Shown one piece after another: positions 25,638 through 33,863 of a stretch of 64,000 nucleotides of DNA. The stretch comes from Cellulomonas sp. Root485. Lineage in GTDB: Bacteria > Actinomycetota > Actinomycetes > Actinomycetales > Cellulomonadaceae. The position numbers and the translations under genes are program-made. Each line of letters begins with the position of its first letter. The first letter of the stretch is position 1. The DNA is taken from the NCBI RefSeq assembly GCF_001426705.1, contig NZ_LMFC01000002.1:1980-65979 (forward strand), given 5' to 3'. Under the pieces are notes generated by a model that was not told the DNA's origin, searched no databases, and saw only the letters and a list, made by a program, of their open reading frames with translations.

Positions 25638-26663
25638 ATGATCGACGCGAGCGGGTCCAGCGCACGACTCCCCCGGGGAGTCGACTCCCGCGCCGCCGTG
25701 GTCGTCGCGCGACAAGACTCCGTGGCGACCACGGCGCAGCTCCAGGCGTGGGGCGCGAGTCGCTCGCTCGTCGCACGACGGGTGGCCTCCGGCGAGTGGC
25801 AGCGGCTGTTCCGGGGGGTCGTCGTGCTGCACTCCGGACCGGTGACCTGGCGGCAGCGGGCGCGCGCGGCGCTCCTGTGCGCCGGGCGGCACGCGGCGCT
25901 GTCGCACGAATCGGCTGCCTTCGTGCACGGCATCACGCAGCGACCCGGCGCTGGCATCGCCGTGAGCATCCCCAGGAGCCGAAGCGTCCAGGAACAGCAC
26001 GGACTGGTCGTCCACCGCAGGATGCAGATGCCGTTCGCCGGCGGGGCGCTCCGGGCGGTCGGCGTGGAGCCGACCCTGCTCGATCTCGTCGACGAGATCG
26101 AGTCGGTCGACGACGTCGTCGGGCTCGTCTGCGACGCGGTCCGTCACAGAGTCGTCCCCGGGCGCGTCCTGATGCACGCCGCCGAGCGCTCCCGGCTGCG
26201 GCACCGGTCCCTGCACGTCGACCTGCTCGGCGAGCCGGGCCGCGGCATCGAGTCTCCGCTGGAGCACCGGTACGTCCGGGACGTCGAGCGGCGGCACGGG
26301 CTCCCGACCGCGAGCGCGCAGGTGTCGGAGGTGATCGAGGGCCGGTGGATCCGCGCCGACCGGGTACACGTCGGTCTCGGGGTCCGGATCGAGCTCGACG
26401 GCCAGCTCGCGCACCCGTTCGGCCGGACGGACGACGACACCTGGCGCGACAACGCCGTCGTCATCGCCCGCGGAGACGTCACGCTGCGCTACCGCTGGCG
26501 ACACGTGGTCGTCGACCCGTGCACCACAGCCGCCCAGGTAGCCGCAGCCCTGAGCTCCCGCGGCTGGCAGGGCCACCCGACCCCCTGCAGCGAAGCCTGC
26601 GAGATCGGGAAGACCTCGTCCTACCAGACAGGACGAGGTCTTCCGGCTACCTGCCGACCGTGA
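25638..26663 (+). CDS. AbiEi/DUF559-like protein (winged helix plus Vsr-type nuclease-like domain)
   Basis: 341 aa from ATG 25638. The N-terminal winged helix (DSVATTAQLQAWGASRSLVARRV and LFRGVVVLHSG, about residues 20-70) resembles AbiEi antitoxin domains. The C-terminal part (about 205-320) has IESPLEHRYVRDVERRHGLP, a RADRV strand, ELDGQLAH and DDDTWRDN, as in DUF559/Vsr-like restriction-endonuclease folds. Such proteins are widespread and usually solitary in actinobacteria. No AbiEii toxin is adjacent, so a working type IV toxin-antitoxin pair is unlikely. It splits the three sigma modules and faces the opposite way. Its last codons overlap a strong hairpin at 26609-26643. Confidence 0.8.
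   Translation: MIDASGSSARLPRGVDSRAAVVVARQDSVATTAQLQAWGASRSLVARRVASGEWQRLFRGVVVLHSGPVTWRQRARAALLCAGRHAALSHESAAFVHGITQRPGAGIAVSIPRSRSVQEQHGLVVHRRMQMPFAGGALRAVGVEPTLLDLVDEIESVDDVVGLVCDAVRHRVVPGRVLMHAAERSRLRHRSLHVDLLGEPGRGIESPLEHRYVRDVERRHGLPTASAQVSEVIEGRWIRADRVHVGLGVRIELDGQLAHPFGRTDDDTWRDNAVVIARGDVTLRYRWRHVVVDPCTTAAQVAAALSSRGWQGHPTPCSEACEIGKTSSYQTGRGLPATCRP
26609..26643. terminator. Terminator hairpin inside the 3' end of the AbiEi-like gene
   Basis: GAAGACCTCGTCCT pairs perfectly with AGGACGAGGTCTTC over a 7-nt loop. It precedes the stop at 26663 and sits just past the anti-sigma 3 stop (26647), which it would serve on the minus strand. Confidence 0.8.
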
Positions 26664-28071
26664 ACGAGTCGGCGGATCCTGTGCCTGTCACCCCCCAGTC
26701 GACCGGGGACAGGATCGTCGTGGCTCCGGTCGTCCCGTCGACCCGACTGATCTCGGGCATCCCGAGGTCGGCGCACACGGGCATCCGGGTGAGGTAGACG
26801 TCCCCGTCCGCTCCCGCCTCAGGCAAGAGCGACATGAGGTCGTCGTCATTCGTGGCGAGGAGCTCGACCGTGTCCGACGAGCTCCGCCAGACGTAGACGC
26901 TGCCGCCGCAGTATCCGCCCGACGCACCGGGTCCGGTGCCGACGAACGCCGTTCCACCATCCCCGGTCGGAATGCCTTCGTGGGCGGGGTAGACGTCGGT
27001 GGACGGGTCGTCCGGCTCGACGAGGACGGGCACCGGGTCCGCACCGGTCGGTGAGGTGTCGACGCGCCAGTGGCTCGGGCGGGCATCCTCGACGAGGCAC
27101 TGCACGAGGACGTCGTCGTCGTCGATCCAGGAGACCGCCGTGCACTCCGGGAACGACGGCCACCCACGGACGGCCGTGGACTCGTCCGTGGCCAGGTCGA
27201 CGACGACGGCGGACTCCGGCGACGTCCGGTCCTGGATGAGCACGCGGGCGCCGGAGGGGTCGACCGCCACCTTCCACGCGTCGCGCACCCCTGCTCCGGC
27301 CCCGACGGTGCGGGTCTTGCCGGACCTGTCGACGACGATCACCGTCCGCTGCGGTGGGTCCTCGAGCACTCCCGCCAAGACCACCCGCTCGCCCGTCCGG
27401 GTCCAGCCCACCGTCGAGGCCGACGGCACGGTAGGAATCGCGGTCACGTCCCCGGTGAGCAGGTCGACCGTCCCCCACGACCACCCACCGTCGGCCCCCC
27501 AGACGGTGACGTCGGCCGTGGTCGACCCCGCCACCCACCGGTCGACCGAGAGCAAGGCGTCGGTTGCGAGGTCGACCACGCGGTACCGCTCACCCTCGGG
27601 CGAGGCGAGCACCAGCGCGTTGAACTTCGGGAGCGCCTCGAGCGCCTCGTTCTCCGGACCGGCGTCGGTCGTGACCGGTGCGGGGCCGGCGAACCGGAAC
27701 AGCACCCACCCGGGCGTCGTCCGGGCAAGCAGCTCCGGGGTCGCCTCGGGCATCGGCGGGAGCCCGGGCAGCACCACGGTGACGGGGTCGACGGTCGGTG
27801 TGGGCGTGGGCGTCGACGTGGCAGACACGCTCGGGCTGGGTGTCTGCGCGGGGAGCGGCTCGTGGCGCGGCGCGACGAGCCAGCCGAGCGCGCCGACGGC
27901 GACGGCGACGCACGCCACCGACGTCGACCGGACGGCGGCACGGGTGGTGCGGCGGCGGCGGACCGCCCCGCGCAGGCGGGAGACACGGTTGCTGTCGTCG
28001 GCGGTGTCCGCGAGCGCCCGCGTGCTCTGCGCGAGGGCGTCGCTCATGTAGTCGTGCAGGTCACGCGTCAC
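26647..28071 (-). CDS. Membrane-anchored probable anti-sigma factor 3
   Basis: 474 aa from GTG 28071. It begins MTRDLHDYMSDALAQ, almost as anti-sigma 2 does, then RRRRTTR, one membrane segment (about 49-65), a Thr/Pro linker (about 75-92) and a beta-rich extracellular domain. Three conserved features of the family (VLASPEGERYRVVDL, WIDDDDVLVQC, C-terminal DSFTVGR) are visible. It overlaps sigma 3 by 11 bp. Confidence 0.75.
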   Translation of the reverse strand: MTRDLHDYMSDALAQSTRALADTADDSNRVSRLRGAVRRRRTTRAAVRSTSVACVAVAVGALGWLVAPRHEPLPAQTPSPSVSATSTPTPTPTVDPVTVVLPGLPPMPEATPELLARTTPGWVLFRFAGPAPVTTDAGPENEALEALPKFNALVLASPEGERYRVVDLATDALLSVDRWVAGSTTADVTVWGADGGWSWGTVDLLTGDVTAIPTVPSASTVGWTRTGERVVLAGVLEDPPQRTVIVVDRSGKTRTVGAGAGVRDAWKVAVDPSGARVLIQDRTSPESAVVVDLATDESTAVRGWPSFPECTAVSWIDDDDVLVQCLVEDARPSHWRVDTSPTGADPVPVLVEPDDPSTDVYPAHEGIPTGDGGTAFVGTGPGASGGYCGGSVYVWRSSSDTVELLATNDDDLMSLLPEAGADGDVYLTRMPVCADLGMPEISRVDGTTGATTILSPVDWGVTGTGSADSFTVGR

Positions 28072-28615
28072 GGTGCACCTCGTTCACGGTGAGCAGGACG
28101 GGGGCGGTGTCCTCGGGGGCGGCGACCACGTCGAGGCGGGCGGACAGCGCACGCACGCCGTCGGAGACGTAGCGCTTGACGGCACCCTCGCTGAGCCCGA
28201 GGAGCGCGGCGGTGTCGCGGACGGACACGTCGTCGAGGTGCCGGAGCACCACACAGGCGCGTTCGCGGGGTGCCAGGGCAGCGAGCGCGGACTCCAGCTC
28301 GCCGGCAAGCCCGCGGTCGGCAGGGTCGGCACCGGGCGGGGCCGGTTCGGCCGCGATGCGTTCGAGCGCGACGCTCTCGCGCCCGCGGCGCCGGGTGCCG
28401 TCGACGAACCGGGACACGATCGCGCGTCGCACGTACGCCTCGGCGTGGTCGGCGGACGTGAACCTGGCGCGGCCGGAGAACGTCGACACCACCGCGTCCT
28501 GGACCAGGTCCTCGGCGGCGTGCCGGTCGCGCACCAGGAGCATCGCCCGCGCCAGGAGTGCGGGGTACCGCTCACGCACCACCTGCTCGAGCAGGGGCTC
28601 CCACTGCCGTCCCAT
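28061..28615 (-). CDS. SigE-family ECF sigma factor 3
   Basis: 184 aa from ATG 28615 with AAGGAG five bases upstream; an in-frame ATG at 28639 is unlikely. Sigma2: AAEDLVQDAVVSTFSGRARF; sigma4: LAPRERACVVLRHLDDVSVRDTAALLGLSEGAVKRYVSDG. Third copy of the module. Promoter motif at 28645-28671. Confidence 0.9.
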   Translation of the reverse strand: MGRQWEPLLEQVVRERYPALLARAMLLVRDRHAAEDLVQDAVVSTFSGRARFTSADHAEAYVRRAIVSRFVDGTRRRGRESVALERIAAEPAPPGADPADRGLAGELESALAALAPRERACVVLRHLDDVSVRDTAALLGLSEGAVKRYVSDGVRALSARLDVVAAPEDTAPVLLTVNEVHRDA

Positions 28616-28644
28616 CGGTCTCCTTCGTCGTGCCGTCATTGCTT

Positions 28645-28671
28645 ACACGACGCAGGTACCTCGGCAGGTTG
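28645..28671 (-). promoter_or_regulatory. ECF-type promoter candidate, sigma module 3
   Basis: On the minus strand: CAACC, 17-bp spacer, CGTGT, ending 29 bp before the sigma 3 start. The -10 differs slightly (CGTG rather than CGTT or CGTC). Confidence 0.5.
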
Positions 28672-28714
28672 GGGTCGGCCCTGTAGGGCGCGCCCCGGGT
28701 GCGAGGATGACCGG

Positions 28715-30025
28715 GTGCAGGTGATCGCCGACCTCAAGGCCCTGTGGCCACTGCGGGACTTCCGCAAGCTGTTCGCCGTCCGGCTCGTGAGCCAGACGGC
28801 CGACGGGATGTTCCAGGTCGGCCTGGCCACCCTGTTCTTCTTCTCGCCGGAGAACGCGAGCACCGCGACGGGCGTCGCGACGGCCTTCGCGGTGCTGCTG
28901 CTGCCGTTCACGATCGTCGGCCCGTGGGCGGGCGTGCTCCTGGACCGGTGGCGGCGCCGGCAGGTGCTGTTCGTCGGCAACCTGGTGCGTGTCGGCATCA
29001 CGGTCGTGATCGCGGTCCTGATGGTCACGGTGGGCGTCGGTCCGGCCGTGTACGTGCTGGCCCTGGTGAACCTGTCGATCAACCGGTTCCTGCTGTCGGC
29101 GCTCAGTGCGTCGTTGCCGCGCACGGTCGACGGTCCGCTGCTGCTCACCGCGAACTCCCTGACCCCGACGCTGGGCGCTGCGGCGGCCGGCGTGGGCGGG
29201 GCGATCGGGCTGGTGCTCAGCCTCGTCCTGCCTGCCGGGCGGGGCCGGGACGCGACGGCCCTCTTCCTCGCGGCGGCCGTCATGGCCACGGCAGCCGCGC
29301 TGGCCACCCGGCTGGGCAAGGACCGGCTGGGTCCCGACGAGCGCGCCGACGCCGCCCAGCTGCGGGCCGCACTGGGCATCCTCGCTCGCGGACTGGTCGC
29401 CGGGGCGCGACACCTGGTCGAACGCCGGACCCCCGCGCGGGCCCTCGGGATCATGGCCGCGCACCGGTTCCTGTACGGGGTGACGTTCATCGCGAGCATC
29501 CTCATCGCGCGCAACCTGCTGTCGGACCCGACGGACGCCGACGAGGGCCTGCGGACGTTCGGGCTGGTGCTCGGGGCGTCGGCGCTCGGGTTCGTGCTCG
29601 CCGTCGTGCTCACCCCGGTGCTGTCGCCCCGCACGGGTCCGCACGCGTGGATCGTCATCTGCCTGTCGCTGGCCGCCGTCAGCCAGCTCCTGCTGGTGGC
29701 CTCCGACGCGCGCGCTGCCGTGCTGGTCGCGGCCGGCTTCCTCGGCCTGGCCGCCCAGGGCGCCAAGATCGCGGTCGACACCATCGTGCAGCGCGACACC
29801 GACGACGCCTTCCGCGGCCGCGCGTTCGCGCTGTACGACGTCCTCTACAACGCCGCGTTCGTCGGCGCCGCCGCGCTCGGTGCGATCACCTTGCCGGACA
29901 CCGGCTACTCCCAGGGACTCTTCCTCGTGCTGGCCGTCGCCTACGCCGGGTTCGCCGCCCTGTACGGCTCGGCCTCCCGAGGGGTACCCGCCGTGCATGC
30001 CACCGAGGCACGATTGGCCTCGTGA
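28715..30025 (+). CDS. MFS transporter
   Basis: 436 aa from GTG 28715, with AGGA eight bases upstream. About eleven to twelve hydrophobic segments are visible. The first begins near FRKLFAVRLVSQTADGMFQVGLATLFFF; the loop 2-3 signature appears as GVLLDRWRRRQVLFVGN (about residue 77). It resembles the multidrug/enterobactin-exporter branch of MFS. Substrate unknown. Its TGA overlaps the GTG of the LOV-PP2C gene (GTGA), so the two are translationally coupled. It is divergent from sigma 3. Confidence 0.87.
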   Translation: MQVIADLKALWPLRDFRKLFAVRLVSQTADGMFQVGLATLFFFSPENASTATGVATAFAVLLLPFTIVGPWAGVLLDRWRRRQVLFVGNLVRVGITVVIAVLMVTVGVGPAVYVLALVNLSINRFLLSALSASLPRTVDGPLLLTANSLTPTLGAAAAGVGGAIGLVLSLVLPAGRGRDATALFLAAAVMATAAALATRLGKDRLGPDERADAAQLRAALGILARGLVAGARHLVERRTPARALGIMAAHRFLYGVTFIASILIARNLLSDPTDADEGLRTFGLVLGASALGFVLAVVLTPVLSPRTGPHAWIVICLSLAAVSQLLLVASDARAAVLVAAGFLGLAAQGAKIAVDTIVQRDTDDAFRGRAFALYDVLYNAAFVGAAALGAITLPDTGYSQGLFLVLAVAYAGFAALYGSASRGVPAVHATEARLAS

Positions 30026-31710
30026 GCAGCGACGACAAGGTGGTCGGGCGGCAGGACGACCTGCCGCTGAACGCGGTGCTCGGCAGCGACCTCGCACTGT
30101 CCATCTCGGACGCCCTGCGCGACGACGACCCGCTGGTGTGGGTCAACAGTGCGTTCACCCGGCTCACCGGGTACCCGGCGGAGGAGATCCTGGGCCGCAA
30201 CTGCCGGTTCCTGCAGGGAAAGGAGACCGACCCGGTCGCCGTGGCACGGATCCACACCGCCCTCGACGAGCAGCGGGCGGTGGCGACGGTCATCCGCAAC
30301 TACCGCCGCGACGGCACGCCGTTCTGGAACCAGGTGGTCATCAGCCCGGTCGTCGACCAGGACGGGAGGGTCACCCACCACATCGGGATCCAGGTCGACG
30401 TCACGGACCGCGTCGTCTCCGACCGTGCGCGGGACCTCGAGATCGACGTGCCGCACGAGGCCACGGCCCGTCTCGACCTGCTCGCACTGATCAGCGACGA
30501 GCTCGCCCAGCGCCTCGAGTACGACGACGCGGTGGACGCGCTCGGTGACATCGCTGTCCCCGCGCTCGCCACCTGGGGATTCGTCGCGGTCACGGACGAC
30601 CGCGGCCGGTTCGACCGCATCCACCTCGTCGCCGCCGACCCGGACGACCAGAAGACCGCCCGCGCGCTCGCGAACGAGGACATCAGCTGGCTCTCGCGCT
30701 CGCCCTCCGTCACGGAGGCGCTGACCAGCGGGCCGGGATTCGTCGCCACGCCGTTCGCGGTCGACGTGGCAGGTCTCCCCGGCCGGACGACGCCCACTCA
30801 GCTCGCCCTGCTGCGCCGGCTCGGACTCGGCAGCGCCATGGTGGTCCCGCTGCGGGCGCGCGACCGAGTCCTCGGGGTGCTGACCCTCGTCGCCGCCGAG
30901 GGGTTCACCGCCGACGCGGTGGTGACCGCGGCGCACCTGGGGCGTCGCGCCGGCCTCGCGCTCGACAACGTCCGGCTGTTCCTCGCCGAGCGGACCGCCG
31001 CTCTGACGCTGCAGCGCAGCCTGCTGCCGGAGATCCCGGACGTCCCCGGCCTCGACGTCGCCGCCGCGTACATCCCGTCCGCCCGGAGCGCCGAGGTGGG
31101 TGGCGACTGGTTCGACGTGCTGCTCCTGCCCGACGGCGCCATCGGCCTGGCCGTCGGCGACGTGGTCGGGCACGACCTGCGTGCCGCGGCGGCGATGGGA
31201 CAGCTCCGCTCCCTCCTGCGGTCCTACGCGTGGGAGGGCTCCTCACCCGGGCAGGTCCTCGGTCGTGCCGACGAGCTGGTGCGCGGGCTCGACATCGCCG
31301 ACATCGCCACGTGCGCGTACCTGCGCTGGCGGTCGACCGACGACGGCGCCGAGGTCACCTACGCGCGGGCCGGACACCCACCCCCGCTGCTGCGGCTCGC
31401 CGGCGGCGAGGTCCGCTCGCTCGACGGCGGTCTCTCGACGCCCATCGGGCTCGACGGGTCGGAGCGCGCCGAGGCCGTTATCGACGTGCCCGTCGGCGCG
31501 ACGCTCGTCCTCTACACCGACGGCCTGGTCGAGCGACGCGACCGCGGCCTGCGCGACGGCATCGCCGCACTGACGGCCGAGCTCAGCGACGTCCCCGACG
31601 ACGCGGACTCTAAGGCCGTCCGCGACAAGCTCGTCTCGACGTTCATAGGCAGCCACCAGGAGGACGACGTGTGCCTCCTCGTCGTCAGGCGCGCGCTGCC
31701 CACCACGTGA
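30022..31710 (+). CDS. LOV-GAF-PP2C blue-light-regulated protein phosphatase
   Basis: 562 aa. Residues 15-130 form a LOV domain with the full signature GRNCRFLQG; Cys61 is the expected photo-adduct cysteine that binds FMN under blue light. A GAF-type sensor domain (about 150-325) follows, then a SpoIIE/RsbU-type PP2C phosphatase (about 330-560) with VGGDWFDV (metal Asp362), AVGDVVGHD and LYTDGLVERRD. Such proteins usually dephosphorylate an anti-sigma antagonist and thereby switch a general stress sigma factor. No anti-sigma antagonist or RsbW-type kinase lies in this window. The GTG start overlaps the MFS stop. The 3' end overlaps the cca gene on the opposite strand by 26 bp. Confidence 0.92.
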   Translation: MSSDDKVVGRQDDLPLNAVLGSDLALSISDALRDDDPLVWVNSAFTRLTGYPAEEILGRNCRFLQGKETDPVAVARIHTALDEQRAVATVIRNYRRDGTPFWNQVVISPVVDQDGRVTHHIGIQVDVTDRVVSDRARDLEIDVPHEATARLDLLALISDELAQRLEYDDAVDALGDIAVPALATWGFVAVTDDRGRFDRIHLVAADPDDQKTARALANEDISWLSRSPSVTEALTSGPGFVATPFAVDVAGLPGRTTPTQLALLRRLGLGSAMVVPLRARDRVLGVLTLVAAEGFTADAVVTAAHLGRRAGLALDNVRLFLAERTAALTLQRSLLPEIPDVPGLDVAAAYIPSARSAEVGGDWFDVLLLPDGAIGLAVGDVVGHDLRAAAAMGQLRSLLRSYAWEGSSPGQVLGRADELVRGLDIADIATCAYLRWRSTDDGAEVTYARAGHPPPLLRLAGGEVRSLDGGLSTPIGLDGSERAEAVIDVPVGATLVLYTDGLVERRDRGLRDGIAALTAELSDVPDDADSKAVRDKLVSTFIGSHQEDDVCLLVVRRALPTT

Positions 31711-33193
31711 GCAGCTCGTCGCGTGCGACGTCCGGACCCAGCGGCCCGCGCTCCATCCGCAGCTCCAGCAGGTACTTGTAGGCCTCACCCACCTCGCGCC
31801 CCGGCGCCAGCCCGAGGATCTCCATGATCTGGGTGCCGTCCAGGTCGGGCCGGATCGAGCTGAGCTCCTCCTGCTCGCGCAGGCGCGCGATCCGCTCCTC
31901 GAGGTCGTCGTACGCCGCCGACAGCCGGGCCGCCTTGCGCAGGTTCCGGGTGGTGCAGTCCGACCGGGTCAGCCGGTGCAGCCGCTCCAGCAGCGGGCCG
32001 GCGTCCGTCACGTAGCGACGCACCGCGGAGTCCGTCCAGCCGCCCTCGCCGTACCCGTGGAACCGCAGGTGCAGCTCCGTCAGCCGAGCGACCGCCTGGA
32101 CCGTCGCCTTGTCGAACCGCAGCTCCTTGAGCCGCTTGGCGACGAGCTTCGCACCGACCATCTCGTGGTGGTGGAAGCTGACGCCACCGCCCGCCTCGTT
32201 GCGCTTGGTCTTCGGCTTGCCGATGTCGTGCAGCAGCGCCGCGAGCCGGAGCACCAGGTCCGGACCGGGCACCGCCCCGTCGGGACCGGTCTCCAGCGCG
32301 ATCGCCTTGTCGAGCACCATCAGGGAGTGCTCGTAGACGTCCTTGTGGCGGTGGTGCTCGTCGATCTCCAGCCGCAGCGCCGGCAGCTCCGGCAGCACGT
32401 GCTGCGCCAGACCCGTGTCGACCAGCACCTCCAGACCCGCCCGCGGCTGCGCCGAGACCAGCAGCTTGCTCAGCTCGTCGCGGACCCGCTCCGCCGACAC
32501 GATGGTGATCCGGTCCGCCATGTCGACGATCGCCTCGCGGGTGGCGGGCTCGACGGCGAACCCCAGCTGGGCGGCGAACCGCGCGGCGCGCATCATCCGC
32601 AGCGGGTCGTCGTCGAACGACTGCCGCGGGTCGACCGGGGTCCGCAGCACCCCGGCCGCCAGGTCGGTCAGGCCGTCGAACGGGTCGACGAACGCCAGGT
32701 CCGGCACCCGCACCGCCATCGAGTTGACCGTGAAGTCGCGGCGCGACAGGTCACCCTCGAGCGAGTCGCCGAACGCGACCTGCGGCTTGCGCGACGTCGG
32801 GTCGTACTCGTCGGACCGGTACGTGGTCACCTCGACGACCACGTCGTCCGCGAGCGACGAGCGGCGGCCGGCGAAGCGGCGGGCGCCGATGGTGCCGAAC
32901 TCCTTGCCGATGTCCCAGTGCGCGTCGCCCCAGCGGGCCAGGATCGCCTCGGTCTCGTCCGGGGTCGCCGACGTCGTGAAGTCGAGGTCCGCCGACGCCC
33001 TGCCGAGGAACGCGTCGCGCACCGGACCGCCGACCAGGGCGAGCTCGTGCCCCGCCTCACGGAACAGTCCGCCCAGCTCGAGCGCGTCGGCAGGCAGCCC
33101 GGCCAGCACCGCCAGCGCACGCTTCTGCAGCGCCACCAGGGCGGCGCTCAGGTCAGGGGAGTCGGGGCCGACGGACGGAACGAGGGAGGGCAC
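31685..33193 (-). CDS. cca: CCA tRNA nucleotidyltransferase
   Basis: 502 aa from a GTG at 33193. The class II nucleotidyltransferase head has LVGGPVRDAFLGR (about residue 53) and the catalytic DLDF carboxylates, then RRDFTVNSMAV and RMMRAARFAAQLGF. An HD-type domain (HDIGK near residue 318, with HHHEMVGA following) forms the C-terminal half, the actinobacterial PcnA/CCA type. It adds or repairs the 3' CCA of tRNA. It is divergent from the murJ cluster; its 3' end overlaps the LOV-PP2C gene. Confidence 0.95.
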   Translation of the reverse strand: MPSLVPSVGPDSPDLSAALVALQKRALAVLAGLPADALELGGLFREAGHELALVGGPVRDAFLGRASADLDFTTSATPDETEAILARWGDAHWDIGKEFGTIGARRFAGRRSSLADDVVVEVTTYRSDEYDPTSRKPQVAFGDSLEGDLSRRDFTVNSMAVRVPDLAFVDPFDGLTDLAAGVLRTPVDPRQSFDDDPLRMMRAARFAAQLGFAVEPATREAIVDMADRITIVSAERVRDELSKLLVSAQPRAGLEVLVDTGLAQHVLPELPALRLEIDEHHRHKDVYEHSLMVLDKAIALETGPDGAVPGPDLVLRLAALLHDIGKPKTKRNEAGGGVSFHHHEMVGAKLVAKRLKELRFDKATVQAVARLTELHLRFHGYGEGGWTDSAVRRYVTDAGPLLERLHRLTRSDCTTRNLRKAARLSAAYDDLEERIARLREQEELSSIRPDLDGTQIMEILGLAPGREVGEAYKYLLELRMERGPLGPDVARDELLTWWAARA

Positions 33194-33308
33194 TCGTCCA
33201 AGCCTGCCAGATGCCCGGTGGTGGGCGGCGCCGGCGCAGACGAGGGGTCGTGCCGCGTGGCGGCCCGTGCGGGCCGGCCCGGCGTCGCCAAGTCGTTACA
33301 GTGTCGAT

Positions 33309-33863
33309 ATGTCGAGCCCGGCGCGTCCACCCGTCCCCGGGGGTGTCCCAGCGCCACCGGGCGGTCATCCGCTGCGCATCGACCCCCGGCACAGCATCAC
33401 GCGGGTCCCGTCGGCCCCTCTGCCGGTCGTCGACGAGACGTCCGCGGGCGGCATCGTCGTCAGCCGTCGCGACGGTGTCGACCACGCCGCGGTCATCGCG
33501 CGACGCAACCGCGCGGGCCGTCTCGAGTGGTGCCTGCCGAAGGGGCACCTGGAGGGCGACGAGACCCCCGAGGAGGCCGCCGTCCGCGAGATCGCGGAGG
33601 AGACCGGCATCACCGGGCAGGTCCTGCGCCGGCTCGGCGTCATCGACTACTGGTTCAGCGGCGACGACCGCCGCGTGCACAAGGTCGTCCACCACTTCCT
33701 GCTGGGCGCGACCGGCGGGTTCCTCACGGTCGAGGGCGACCCGGACGGAGAGGCGGAGGACGCCGCGTGGATCCCCGTGGCGGAGCTGAACGGTGTGCTC
33801 GCGTACCCGAACGAACGGCGTCTCGCCGAGGCAGCACTCGTCGTGCTCGTCGGCGAGGAATGA
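33309..33863 (+). CDS. NUDIX hydrolase
   Basis: 184 aa from ATG 33309. A Pro-rich leader (1-35) precedes a NUDIX fold with the complete box GHLEGDETPEEAAVREIAEETG at residues 79-101. It hydrolyses a nucleoside-diphosphate-type substrate; the exact one is not predictable (MutT-like). In actinobacteria it heads the conserved NUDIX-DUF6049-murJ-trxB-trxA cluster. It ends in an ATGA overlap with the next gene. Confidence 0.9.
   Translation: MSSPARPPVPGGVPAPPGGHPLRIDPRHSITRVPSAPLPVVDETSAGGIVVSRRDGVDHAAVIARRNRAGRLEWCLPKGHLEGDETPEEAAVREIAEETGITGQVLRRLGVIDYWFSGDDRRVHKVVHHFLLGATGGFLTVEGDPDGEAEDAAWIPVAELNGVLAYPNERRLAEAALVVLVGEE

Noticed and set aside
25638-26663. Complete AbiE toxin-antitoxin system
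   Set aside because: Only an AbiEi-like winged-helix protein is present; no nucleotidyltransferase toxin gene is adjacent.
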